From: Ilex aquifolium
Lineage: Eukaryota > Streptophyta > Magnoliopsida > Aquifoliales > Aquifoliaceae
Length of the DNA: 64,000 bases
Assembly: GCA_951799425.1 (NCBI GenBank)
Contig: OX637393.1
Coordinates: 21,865,744 to 21,929,743 of the forward strand
Direction of reading: 5' to 3'
In this document: positions 10,985 to 22,133 of the stretch, in pieces
Position numbering within the stretch: position 1 is the first letter of the stretch
How the letters are laid out: every line of letters starts with the position of its first letter
Notes under the pieces: generated by a model
Databases searched by the model: none
Seen by the model: the letters and a program-made list of their open reading frames with translations, nothing else
Told to the model about the DNA's origin: nothing
Translations under genes and position numbers: made by a program

Positions 10985-10988
10985 GTAG
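10985..10988. other. Deletion junction: 3' ORF fused to LTR
   Basis: The four bases between TTTTCATGG (3' ORF) and TAAGACTAATGG (LTR base 39) belong to neither. Compared with D, about 2.5 kb is gone: ORF C-terminus, conserved noncoding block, polypurine tract and the first 38 LTR bases. Confidence 0.8.
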
Positions 10989-12903
10989 TAAGACTAATGG
11001 TACTTTAATGGAGTTTAAGTGATGTCATTTCAGGCCCTAAACTGAACAAGGACCCAAGAACAACAAGTATCACACTTGGATGCAGCACCAGTACATTAGA
11101 GCCCAAAATTGGAGAAGCTTGGAGCACAGCCAGAACGTTCGAACGCCAACTCACGTTCGAACGTCCACAATACACTGTAGCAGACTCAACTGCTGAAGAG
11201 AAGGCATGTTGCAGTTAGGAAAGAAGACTGGAGCTCTGAAGTACTTGAGTGCACGTTCGAACGCCAACTCACGTTCGAACGTGCACTTGAGTTGATGGAA
11301 GACCAGACCACTGCAGAGAGTTGGAACTGAACTTCACAGAAGACCACAGATCACTCGAGTAAAAGGGGTCAGAGCAAATCTGGCGTTCGAACGCCCTTAG
11401 TGCAAAAACAAGAAGAAACGTTCGAACGGCAGTCAACGTTCGAACGCCCTCAGTGCAAAAACAGAAAGAACGTTCGAACGCCAACTCACGTTTGAACGTT
11501 ATCCACAGACTGGCAGCAGAGTTGTTGACTGTTCACTTGGACTTGGGCGGCAAACACTATTCTTTCACCCCCCTGCCTCCTCCTCTTGCCTATAAATACT
11601 CCCCTTGTTGGAGAGCTAAAAGAAGAGCATAGTAGGAAGTAGATAGTGATGGAGGCTTAGACTCCCACTCTCATTGTAGTTAGTTCATTTTCCTTATGAA
11701 GTCTTTATTTTAGAGATTAGTTTGGCTTTAGCCCAACATCTCTTGCTTGTTATAACAGTAGTTTTATGCTTATGCTTATGTTTATGCTTTCATTTCTCAT
11801 GCATAGAAGAGAAATAGCTCCCATCTTGGTTGAGGAAGCAACCCTCCAATCTTTGGTTGAGGAAGCCACCCTCCAAATGTGACTAGCTTTCTTCTACTTT
11901 TATTGTTCATGCATTTCACTTCCATTGCTTGAGCTTCCTTCTTTCTTAGAAGAGTGAAACTCTTCCACTTTTCTAGAGCTTGATTAAAGCCGTGAAGGGT
12001 GGAACGTGATTCACTCATTCTTTGTGGAAGATTCGCTCCGCGTTTGTTGTTACTTTATCTTTTAAATTTCTCCACTTGGAGGGATGAGCATCACTCACTT
12101 TTCTAGCTTTACCCAGCCATGAAGAATGAGTAGTTTCTCATTCACTCTTTAGTGAGAGGAGAAAGGCATGTACAAGTTATCCGGGAATCATATTTGTGCA
12201 ATGTTCTTTTATGCTTAACGTTTATTTCTTCTTGTTATCGGATGATTGATTGCATCTAGCAAAGCTAAGGTACTTTGTATAATTGTGAGCTCTTTCTATG
12301 ACATGGATGACTCCTGCATAGAAAGACTCATCAGTTCAAGGCAAGTACCCCGGCTAGATCCTCATGACTACCCTTCAATCTCCCCCCTTAATGTACTTCA
12401 TTTAAAGAATGGACTATTAATATCATGATTGGATGTCTTGTAGAAACACTTGCTTGTTTGTATACGGGTTAAGTCTCGGCACAGACAATTCTTGTAAACT
12501 TCTAGAAAGACATCGGAGTCATGTTCTTAATTCTCACAATCCATCTTTATCTTCCGATTAACTTGCTGTTGACACGGGAGTTAATTGAGTTATCAAGCAC
12601 AATTATGACAAACCGGATAACTAACTACATGTCCAGATCCTTGCACTAAAGGGTGACTCTTTTTAATTAGCATTCATCTCCTATTTTGTTAAGAAAATCT
12701 TTCTGGAAAGAATCTTATATTTTGTCCAACAAAACCCATATCTCGCAGCAAATCAAAAAGGTTACAATCAAAAGGTCTCTACCACTGCTTGCCTTAGAAA
12801 TATCAACAAAAGTTCCCTGTGGATTCGACTCCGGACTCAAACCGGATTATTACTACAGCTTGACCGCCTGCACTTGGGTGTATACATTTGGATCAAGCCA
12901 TCA
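10989..12903 (+). repeat. Element B 3' LTR (5' end truncated)
   Basis: 1915 bp, nearly identical to the 5' LTR from its base 39 to the CATCA end. Holds the palindrome array (11133-11501, with more intact CG centres than the 5' copy) and TATA at 11591-11597. Followed by GTGAC. Confidence 0.95.
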
Positions 12904-12908
12904 GTGAC
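12904..12908. repeat. Target-site duplication GTGAC, right of element B
   Basis: Second copy of the 1038-1042 duplication; also the first bases of the resumed pol of A. Confidence 0.95.
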
Positions 12909-14925
12909 GCAAGGAATTGTGCTTGGGCATATCGTCTCGGTGAAGAGGATTGAGGTTGACAAATCAAAGGTGGAGGCCATCTCCAACCTCCCTACACCGA
13001 GAGTCGTCAAGGATATCAGGTCGTTTTTGGGCCATGCGGGTTTTTACCGTTGATTCATTAAAAATTTTAGTGCATTGGCCCGGCCTATGACCAATTTATT
13101 GTCTAAGGATGTTCCATTCGAGTGGTCAAATAGTTGTGAGGCATCTTTTACAAAACTCAAAAGTATGCTTACCACACCTCCAATTATGCGACCACCCAAG
13201 TGGGATTCACCTTTTGAGCTGATGTGCGACGCGAGTGATTACGCGGTAGGCGCAGTGCTTGGTCAAAGAGAGGATAATAGACCTTATGTAATATACTACA
13301 CTAACAAAACGCTCAATGAAGCCCAAATGAGTTACACTACCACAGAAAAGGAGCTGTTAGCGGTAGTATTTGCATTGGACAAATTCCAATCCTATATCAT
13401 TGGTTCACCAATAACAGTCTCTACTGATCACGCTACTTTAAATTATTTGTTGTCTAAGCAAGATGCCAAATCGAGACTAATCAGGTGGATCCTCCTACTC
13501 CAATATTTCAATCTGACAATCAAAGACAAGAAGGGAGTGGAGAACGTGGTGGCAGACCATTTGTCCCGATTGGCGGTGCAAGAGGCTGATGAGCACATTC
13601 CTATCCCAGATTTCTTCCCCGATGAACATTTACTTTCAATTCATTATGTGTGTCCTTGGTATGCTGACATATGTAATTATCTTGCAACAGGACAAATACC
13701 ACCGCAGTAGAGCCCGGAGGATCAAAGAAGATTTATGGTAGATGTGAAGCACTTCTACTTCGACAACCCGTATATGTTCAAGTACTGCTCTAACCAAGTC
13801 ATGCGGAGATGCGTACCAGAGAATGAACAGCGGGAAGTCCTTACATTCTGCCATTCAGAGGCATGCAGTGGCCATTTCTCTGCAAAGAAAACTTCGGCAA
13901 AACTCCTACAGTCAGGTTTTTACTGGCCCTCTCTAATAAAGGACTGTATTTCATTTTGTAAAGAATGTGATAGATGCCAACGTTTGAGTAATGTGACCCG
14001 AAGGAACATGATGCCTCTTTCCCCTGTACTTGTGATAGAAATATTTGATTGTTGGAGCATCGAATTCATGGGTCCCTTCCCTATGTCGTTTGACTATCTA
14101 TACATTCTACTGGCAGTAGACTACATGTCCAAATGGGTGGAGGCTATCCCAACCAAGACCACTGACCACCGGGTCGTGGTCAAATTCTTGAAAGAAAACA
14201 TATTTTCAAGGTTTGGGATGCCTCGTGCAATGATAAGTGATGGTGGATCACATTTCTGCAATAGACCATTTGCATCTCTGACGCATAAATATGGTGTCAC
14301 ACATAAGGTATCCACCGCATACCACCCACAAACCAATGGCCAAGCCGAGTTGGCTAATAGGGAGATTAAGAATATCTTAGAGAAGACAGTGAACCCAAAT
14401 AGGAAAGATTGGTCATGTAGACTGATTGATGCCCTATGGGCTTACTGCACTGCCTACAAAACTGTCTTAGGCATGTCTCCCTATTAGCTCGTCTATGGAA
14501 AGGCTTGCCATCTGCCAGTTGAGATGGAACACAAGGCCTATTGGGCTATAAAGACTTTGAATTTCAATTTGAGGATGGCTGGAGAGCATAGAAAGCTAGA
14601 ACTGAATAAATTGGAAGAGATTCGAAGAGATACGTATAAGAGCTCCAAAATTTCAAAAGAACGGGCTAAGATCTTTCATGACAAATTCATTGTGAGGAAG
14701 TCATTCGAGCCCGACCAAAAAGTGCTCTTATACAATTCTCGTCTCTCGATTTTCCAAGGCAAACTCCGATCCCGTTGGGACGGCCCCTATCTTGTCAAGG
14801 TGGCCTACCCTAATGGAGCTGTAGAAGTCACAAACCCCAAGAATGGCCAGACATTCAAGGTCAATGGCCAAAGACTTAAGCCATTTTTGAGAGTTTTGAG
14901 GGATAAGGAGTGGAGGAGGATTTGA
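12904..14925 (+). pseudogene. pol: Element A: RT end, RNase H and integrase
   Basis: Continues the RT cut at 1042. [12 protein letters not shown] is followed by a small frame slip near 12940 and the LGHAGFYR block with a TGA (13051). RNase H is largely open (13075-13710, [25 protein letters not shown]) and ends in TAG 13708. Integrase (13735-14487) has the His/Cys zinc-binding domain and a core in which the first catalytic Asp is Glu (SIEFMGPF), with ISDGG and ELANREI kept; TAG at 14485 interrupts it. A C-terminal tail follows at 14524-14925. The product would insert the cDNA. At least four lesions plus the Asp-to-Glu change make it inactive. Confidence 0.9.
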
Positions 14926-16709
14926 CAGATCTGGTGTATCCTAACTTGGTGGAGGAGTAACCGTTTTTTTTTATGCTTTTTAGTGTACAGTCCCTTCTAT
15001 TTATGTATGTTATTTTATTTCATTGTACTTACTTTCATTTTTCGTATTGTTTTGTTTTTCTTAGTTACAGATATTGGTGCTTTTGTCAAAGCTTCAGTGC
15101 GAGGTGTTCTCTAACCCTACTCATCTTTTTACAGTCCTTCATTGCATATATATCTTTTTGTTGCATTGAGAACAATGCATGAATCAAGTTGGGGGGTGAG
15201 GTTCACCATTTGCATGTTACACCAATGTTTGTGGGAATTTTTGTGGATAATACCAATTTTTGTGATGAAAATTCACCTTTCACATATCATACAGATTTTT
15301 GTGTACATTAGTGCAAATTATGTGAAAATTTTGAAAATTTTTGTGAAAAATATCTGAATGTTGATCTGTATTCCCTTATTAAGAGTGCTTGGGTTAGATG
15401 ATAGGTTGTTTGTTGTTTTGAACCCTGAGCACATGAGCATATTATAGAAGTTAATCCTATGCGTGAGTATCACATATGTATCTACTTTTGAACGCAACCG
15501 TATGTGCTCCTTGAATGTGTAATTTTAGCAATTTAAGGACTGGATTTATATTTGAGGCTTGACATAAATACTGGAGATGAGTAAGAACCCATGAGAGCTT
15601 TAGTGCCAATCATTTTTGGAGGGCACTTACATTTACTCAAGGAACAATTCTTAAATTTCAAATTTGTTCAATAGTCTCATTATGCTTGTTTCGGTTAGGT
15701 GCATTTATGTAGTTGATTGACTGGTCTTGAAATATACAATGCTCTCCTATGTTTACCTAGAAGTGATCTTAGGCCATCTTTGAATATTTCGAGCCTTTGC
15801 CTTTTTCTTGTGAAATATTATCCCTAGTGCCGTGATTGAGCCTTAATTGAAATTCGTTTCTATGCCACAAATTTGACCAAGCCAATGAAAATGATAAATA
15901 TCTACCTTACCTTGGTTGTTTCTAGTACTGAAAATGAGTGATTGTAAAAGAGAAGGAAGTATGGTGTGGAAACTCAAACAAAGGGATGAATGATGTTGAA
16001 ACTCAAAGAGTTGAACGGAAAAAGAATGAAAATCCAAGAAAATGAGAAAAGGGGGTGAGAAGAAGAAAAGAATTATCAAAAGAAAAGGAAAATGTTAAGG
16101 AAAAGAAAGAAAAGAAACAAAGAGTATGGTGATGGTGTAAGAATGAAAATCCCATGAAAAGGAAGGTGTTTCTGAAATAAAATTCTTTCACTCGGAACAA
16201 CCCTCTTTGTTATCCCATGTCATTCGTTTCTTTTGCCTCACGATCGCCCCAAGGCCCCATTATAACCTTTGAAGTCCTAAATGATCTAGAGAAGCATGGG
16301 AGATGCATAATTTTAAAGAAAATGATAAGTTAGTCTTGCTACCCAATGCCCTAGCATTCTTTTCATGAGATTATGCCAAAGTCGCTTCATTTTCATACAT
16401 GAACTTCATTTTTGGATTACATGTGAGCACACTTTGTTTTGTACACAAGATTCTATCTCACATGTACACATGGAGTGCATGCCAAGATAACTAGAGTGTA
16501 TTTCATTGTTAAGAGTGACCTTTGGTGAGTTTTGCATTGAAGCTGAATTTGGCTAACCATTCTAATGTGAATTTTGTTGTGTAAATGCTCAAATTACTTG
16601 TCCAATCCACACACGCACGAGTTTGAAAATGAATGTGTAGGTGCATACTTTAGACTAGTATTTAAGGCTATAATGATGTTCATGTGTGCTTGGTTCGGGC
16701 AGTTGAACG
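14926..16709 (+). other. Element A 3' noncoding region with conserved block
   Basis: No ORF of substance on either strand. After the hairpin/G-run it holds a block (about 15540-16640) shared with the noncoding regions of C (36120-37260) and D (55030-56150). Shared strings include CAATAGTCTCATTAT, CTTAGGCCATCTTTGA, TTATCCCTAG, GATTGAGCC, ACCAAGCCAATGA and CATGAGATTATGCCAAA, separated by a purine-rich variable part. In C and D the block follows the 3' ORF; here it directly follows integrase. Confidence 0.75.
15163..15200 (+). promoter_or_regulatory. Hairpin plus G-run after pol, element A
   Basis: GCATTGAGAACAATGC folds as a 6-bp stem, followed by AAGTTGGGGGGTGAG. Counterpart of 9024, 34051 and 52043. 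Confidence 0.5.
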
Positions 16710-16714
16710 ACGTG
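16710..16714. repeat. Target-site duplication ACGTG, left of solo LTR S
   Basis: ACGTG precedes TGATGAGCAC; the second copy is 18638-18642, after ...CATCAATCA. Confidence 0.9.
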
Positions 16715-18637
16715 TGATGAGCACAAAATATTGTATATTTCAAGGCCTCATTACATGCATTTTAACTCAACTTTTGCATCTAAGTACTTAGAGTTAGCCG
16801 ATTTTATGAATAATGTTGAATTTTCGATGTTGCATGTTTTTATAGCTTAAATCATGTATTTTAGGACCTTGCAACTATGTTGGAGGTGTGGTGAGGGCAT
16901 TGACACATTACATGAAGATTTGGAGGCTTAAAAGTGAAGAAATCAAGGAGGTATTGGTGTTTGGTAACAAAGGCGCCAACAGCCACACCACTGGGTTGAA
17001 GAGCCTCGGTTTTCCTCCATTTTTACCATGATCCACTTCGAATCTGAACAATTTCAAAACACGAAAGTTTTAGATCTAGATGTCTTCTATATCGTTTCAA
17101 AATTTGAGCTCAATCCAACGGTTGGATCAAAAGTTATACCTATTCTACCAAAACTGGTCCGGAGCAGAAAACAGTACCGGTACACAGTACCGGTACTATA
17201 CAGTTCCGGTACTGCGTATCGGTACTTCGACTCCAGAAGGTTTAGAGTACCGGTACCCTCCCAGAACAACCCAGAACTCTTCTCCACTTGCTTGGGGGTC
17301 CCACCATTGATTCTCCCACACCTAGGCCGACATTTTATTCCTACAACCATGCCTCCTACACCCTACTTGAAGACATTTTGAAGGCTTGGGCATTAAGGGA
17401 AGAGAGAGAGAGAAGGGGGCTGCCATGTGGGTTGCAGGCTAGCTCTTCCTTAGCCTGTCAAGAGCCATAACTCAGCCACCCATTGATGGGAGGCCTGCAC
17501 ACAGCTAGGGGGGACCACCATGCACGAAAATTGAAGGCTAACTCTCCAATATATTCAGCATTTTACACATTGTATTGGGTGGCTACCTAAGCTTAGAAAA
17601 TGCCATGAAGAAGATAATGAATAGTGCCATAGTGTAAGAAATTTATGTTTTTGCATTTTCTTCCATCTTTTCACTTGTAACCTTCTTGAATACTCTTGTA
17701 AGCTTCATTAATTACTTTTAATGTCATTTACTTCAAGTGCTTTGCAAGTTTAGTTGAATATTCTAGATTTCACCATTGTTATTTAAGTTCTCTTCATTTC
17801 AAGCTTTTAAATTGGGTTTTTCATATTTGTCTTCTTAGTTTAAGTTTTCTTGTATTAGTTCAAGTTTCATGCTCCATTTCATTATGTCCATTTACATTAT
17901 GCTTGTCTTTCCTTTATGCATGACTAGCTAGATTTTTAGTTGGCTAATTCAAGGGAGAATTCCTCTTGGGCCCTCCATTTCAACTTATTTTCTTTCCTCC
18001 CCGGTGTACGATGGTTCGGTTTGACTGGGTTGAGTGTGGACGTGGTGGTGAGTCCTTGATATCCCGTAGGCATTTGTCACGGGGTATGCTTGGATCCTCA
18101 CCTCCATTTGGTTGTGAGGCTTTGATATTCCGTAGACTTGTCACGGTTTATGCTTAGATCCTCACCTCCATTTGTCCCGAACTTCCCACGAATCAATCGT
18201 TCATCTATAAACCCTTGGAGGAAGGTTTTGAGTTGAGTTGTTAGTCCCATTGGAATGACCCTTTGGATTAGCCAACACTTGTTTTCTTGCATTTTCATTA
18301 CAAACACAACTCTACAAAACAAACTAAAAGATTTTACACTTTCCCTTTTTGACAAAATCACCTTCACACACTTGAACTTTCCTTCCCTGAGGAGACGACC
18401 TTGGAATACTTTTCCAAGTAAAACACCGACACACAAAAGACTCTTTGCGATTGGGGAGCACTTTTGTTCACACATTTCATTTCATATATTTTGTTCATTC
18501 CATTTTCCACCAATCCGTTGTTGCCTAATCTCTTGCATCACCCCGAGGGAGAGTGACACTCCCCTTCACACATAAGCCATATACACATTGAGGGATGATG
18601 TTAAGGGGTTAGGAACTACAACGTTTTTCATCAATCA
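16715..18637 (+). repeat. Solo LTR S (GTACCGGTAC family)
   Basis: 1923 bp, TG...CA, flanked by ACGTG duplications, with no primer site or internal region: a solo LTR left by LTR-LTR recombination. Downstream of its palindromes it is clearly related to element A's LTR (for example 18000-18600 against the reverse strand of 40560-40060), but the first 500 bp and the palindrome differ. No clear TATA seen. ORFs inside (17028-17381 and others) are unsupported. Confidence 0.9.
17172..17257 (+). promoter_or_regulatory. Array of GTACCGGTAC palindromes in solo LTR S
   Basis: Five copies, two perfect and three degenerate: AGTACCGGTAC, AGTACCGGTACTA, GTTCCGGTACTG, GTATCGGTACTT and AGTACCGGTACC. Centres are 13-16 bp apart for the first four. 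Position in the LTR matches the CCTTCCGGAAGG array of A's LTR. Confidence 0.65.
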
Positions 18638-18710
18638 ACGTGTTAGGTAGCCCTATGCTTTAAGGATGGGGGAATATTGCTCAACTTTCGATATTTGATA
18701 AGTTTTAGGA
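18638..18710 (+). other. Element A noncoding remnant between S and D
   Basis: Begins with the second ACGTG. A short stretch containing GGATGGGGGAATATTGCTC, ended by the ATACC duplication of D. In the restored order it continues into 44042 and downward on the reverse strand. Confidence 0.7.
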
Positions 18711-18715
18711 ATACC
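18711..18715. repeat. Target-site duplication of D (ATACC, reverse of GGTAT)
   Basis: Directly abuts the end of the reversed D-family LTR. The partner GGTAT is at 44043-44047, beside D's 5' LTR, 25 kb away and in the opposite orientation. This pairing ties the two LTR parts to one insertion. Confidence 0.85.
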
Positions 18716-20100
18716 TGTTCTTGATCCGAAATGTGTACACCCAAGTGCAGGCGGTCAAGCTGTAGTAATAATCCGGTTTGACTCCGGAGTCGAATCCACA
18801 TGGAACTTTTGTTGATATTTCTAAGGCAAGCAGTGGTAGAGACCTATTGATTGTAACCCTTGAGATTTGCTGTGAGATATGAGTTTTCCTGGACAGAATA
18901 TAAGATTCTTTCCAAGAGGATTTTCTTAACAAAATAGGAGATAAGTGCTAATTAAAAAGAGTCACTCTTTAGTGCAAGGATCTGGACATGTAGTTAGTTA
19001 TCCGGTTTGTCATAATTGTGCTTGATAACTCAATTAACTCCCGTGTCAACAGCAAGTTAATCGGAAGATAAAGATGGATTGTGAGAATTAAGAACATGAT
19101 TCCGATGTCTTTCTAGAAGTTTACAAGAATTGCCTGTGCCGAGACTTAACCCGTCTACAAACAAGCAAGTGTTTCTACAAGACATCCAATCATGATATTA
19201 ATATTCCATTCTTTAAATGAAGTACAATAAGGGGGAGGATTGAAGGGTAGTCATGAGGATCTAGCCGGGGTACTTGCCTTGAACTGATGAGTCTTTCTAT
19301 GCAAGAGTCATCCGTGTCATAGAAAGAGCTCACAGTTATACAAAGTACCTTAGCTTTGCTAGATGCAATCAATCATCCAATAACAAGAAAAAATAAACGT
19401 TAAGCATAAAAACAATGCACAAATATGATTCCCGGATAACTTATACATGCCCTTCTCCTCTTACTAAAGAGTGAATGAGAAACTACTCACTCTTCATGGC
19501 TTGGGTAAAGCGAGAAAAGTGAGTGATGGTCATCCCTCCAAGTAGAGAACTTAAAAGATAAAGTAACAACAAGCACGGAGCCAATCTTTAACAAAGAATG
19601 GGTGAATCACGTTCCACTCTTCACGGCTTTGGTAAAGCTCTAGAAAAGTGGAAGAGTTTCACTTTTCTAAGAAAGAAAGAAGCTCAAGCAATGGAAGTGA
19701 AATGCATGAACAATAAAAGTAGAAGAAAGCTAGTCACATTTAGAGGGTGGCTTCCTCAACCAAGAATTGGAGGGTTGCTTCCTCAACCAAAAGATGAACT
19801 ATCTCTCTTCTATGCATGTAAAATGAAAGCAGAAGCATAAGCATAAGCATAAAACTACTTTTATAACAAGCAAGAGATGTTGGACTAAAGCCAAACTAAT
19901 CTCTAAGATAAAAACTTCATACAAGGAAAATAAGCTAAATCTACAATGAGAGTGGGAGTCTAAGCCTCCATCAATTATTTTACTTGGCTCCTCTAGCTCT
20001 CCAACAAGGGGAGTATTTATAGGCAAGAGGAGGTGAAGGAATAGTGTTTGCCGCCCAAGTCCAAGTGAAAAGCCAACAACTCTGCTGCCAGTCTGTGGAG
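18716..20100 (-). repeat. Element D 3' LTR, second part (separated by inversion)
   Basis: Reverse strand of a TTCGAACG-family LTR from CTCCACAGACTGGC to its end ...CGGATCAAGAACA. TATA (reverse) at 20014-20020. Together with 56381-56928 it makes 1933 bp, against 1947 bp for D's 5' LTR, with no overlap and essentially no gap. Shares D-specific variants (AAGTAAAATAATTGATGG) rather than those of B. Confidence 0.9.
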
Positions 20101-20106
20101 GTTAAT
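20097..20106. other. Left breakpoint of 36.8-kb inversion
   Basis: D-family LTR ends at about 20100 (CTGTGGAG) and chromovirus LTR begins at about 20102 (TTAATCGTTTCGGG). The reciprocal joint is at 56929-56936. Confidence 0.8.
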
Positions 20107-21859
20107 CGTTTCGGGACGAAATCGGACCCGGGAAAGGAGGACCTGTGGCGCAACGTGGGCCAAGCATCCTAGGAGTATAAATAGGGGAGAAAATCAGATT
20201 TTCTCCTCATTCTCAGCTGGGTTTAACATAGGAAGAGGAAGAGAGGGAAAAAAGAAGAAAAAAAATCAAAATCTCCAACTTCTCTCTACAATTTACGGAG
20301 TTCCGTTGGTCGAATCGACTCGGGCCAAGAGCCAAAGTTCATCTACGCTACAAGGGCTACTCCTATGTACCAAAAAGGATGGATTTTGTTGAAGTTCAAA
20401 AGACGGGATTTTGGGGAAAGCTAGGATTTGAGCTTGAATTGGATTCTTGGAGCTTTCTACCGTTGTTTTACGTTTCAAGAGGTAGGGTTTTCATCCTAAC
20501 TAGGTTTATTCTAAACCTAGGTTTGTGATATGGAATGGGTAGGTTGTTAGAGATATATGACACTTGCCTATTGTTGTAAAATTGATGAAATAGGTATTAG
20601 AAATGGGTAGAATAAATTCTATCTTGAATTGAGTATGTAGAAATTACTTAATGTAATTTCTTAAGTTGTATGATGAAATTGGGCATTTTATGTGACTACA
20701 TGATTTGGTGCCTTGAAGGTGTTTGATTAAACGCCTATGTGAAATTAAGTGTGTTATTGCATAGATTATGTATAACATGCTTGGAAAAATTGTTGTTGAA
20801 TGTAAATGTTGATATATGCTTATGATATATTGGCATTGTGATGATTTATGAAAAATTATATGCTTTGGATATAATTAGCCATGGAATGTGTTGAAATGTG
20901 GTTGAAATAGTTCATATGACATTCATTACATATGGATATGATATTGATATTGATATTGCAATTATTCATTATATTGCATATGCATGGAGGCATCACATTC
21001 GTGGGCGTTAGACATGGGTGTGGGTGTGTGTATGTCTTTCAATCAAACATCATTCTTAGTGGTTGATAAGTGGGCTCGGTATAGTTGGACCAAGGTTCAA
21101 CAGCGTCGCACGGTTGCATGAAAAAGAAAAACTTGCGTCGGGTATAGTAGGAAGGGCTAGATACTCCATCGAGTGCAAGACCCGGTTACTGTTTTATACA
21201 CTTTTGTCGGTGCAAGTCCAAAAAAGTGTAACGGTATACGGAACCAGCAGTGAGATTCCAAAATCCGAATACCCAACAACAGACACATGGTTTATTTTTA
21301 AAAGGCCATTGGATGTGCAACATCAATGGCGAGGGCTTGGAATACCCTATTTTTTTATACTCATGGCATTGCATGTGTGAGGGAGCGGGTAACGGCTCGG
21401 GTTGAGTTGCACGAGTGAGTCTCATCTCATTTCATGGCATGACATAGTAATTCCTATCATTGAATTGCATATCCTTGATTGGAAGGTTTGTTGCTTGTGA
21501 AATTGTGCATGTGAATATTTCATATGCATCTAAGCTGAGAAGTAACCTCTTTAGCAGATACCCTATTGAGCGTGGCTCACCCTATGTGGGAAAATATTTC
21601 AGGTGCGGGTTACACACCGGTGGAAGGCTCTCATTCGGGGCCTCAAGGATGAAGAAAAGCTGACTTGTGGCTTCTAAAACCTATTTTGTAAAACATTATG
21701 AAATTTGATTTTGGGCATGTAAATCTATGGAAATGATTGTAAAAGAACTAGTATGGACCATGTTTACATGAAAAATTTCATTATACATGTGTTGAGTTGA
21801 TATGGAGTGGGTTGGAATGAATTGGAATTGAAAAAGGATAAAAATGGGCAAAAATAGAC

Positions 21860-21957
21860 AAAACCTACCGGTAGAACGATGATAAACCTACCGGTAGAAC
21901 TTTTCCGGTGGGCAAAACCTATCGGTAGGACGATGACAAACCTACCGGTAGGTTTTC
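21860..21957 (+). promoter_or_regulatory. CTACCGGTAG palindromes, F 3' LTR
   Basis: Five ACCTACCGGTAGG-like units, one degenerate (TTCCGGTGGG). The 5' LTR copy (62545-62750) has about twice as many, so the array has changed length. It lies downstream of the TATA box, unlike the arrays of the Athila-like elements. Confidence 0.6.
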
Positions 21958-22128
21958 CAAAAATCTAAAATTTTAAGAATGCTTTGCCATGCTTTCGGGC
22001 TTTATGTCATTTTATTCAAATGATATAAATGGACAATAATGAAGTATAAATTATGGTATATTGGACCTCTGATGGGTCATGTGATTAAATGTATAGAGGA
22101 TATTCATTTGGGAGTGCCTCGTACAAGG

Positions 22129-22133
22129 GAGAC
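22129..22133. repeat. Target-site duplication GAGAC, left of solo LTR J
   Basis: The partner copy is 24346-24350. Both lie inside the F LTR, which reads on across the insertion. Confidence 0.9.

Larger units (their letters stand above)
1043..12903 (+). mobile_element. Element B, Athila-like LTR retrotransposon (TTCGAACG family)
   Basis: An 11.9-kb element bounded by GTGAC duplications and inserted in A's RT. Order: 5' LTR, tRNA-Asp primer site, gag-pol, a 48-residue hydrophobic ORF, hairpin plus G-run, a 136-residue Cys/Arg-rich ORF, palindrome array, internal TATA, truncated 3' ORF, 3' LTR. The LTRs differ mostly by scattered C/T or G/A changes inside CG palindromes, so this looks like the youngest insertion in the nest. 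The 3' end of the internal region, its polypurine tract and the first 38 bp of the 3' LTR are missing. Same family as D. Confidence 0.95.
20102..22133 (+). repeat. Element F 3' LTR, middle part
   Basis: Matches the reverse strand of F's 5' LTR (62223-63992) from about LTR base 310. Contains TATAAATA at 20176-20183 and a palindrome array at 21860-21957. Carries about 0.8 kb (20245-21066) that the 5' LTR lacks, so the 5' copy is deleted there. Interrupted by solo LTR J and resumes at 24351. Confidence 0.85.

Noticed and set aside
17028-17381. 117-codon ORF in solo LTR S
   Set aside because: Two overlapping frames over the palindrome array; repetitive Tyr/Arg composition arises from GTACCGGTAC itself.
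20293-20478. Minus-strand 61-codon ORF in the F LTR
   Set aside because: Inside an LTR leader, no domain, absent from the other F LTR because of its deletion.
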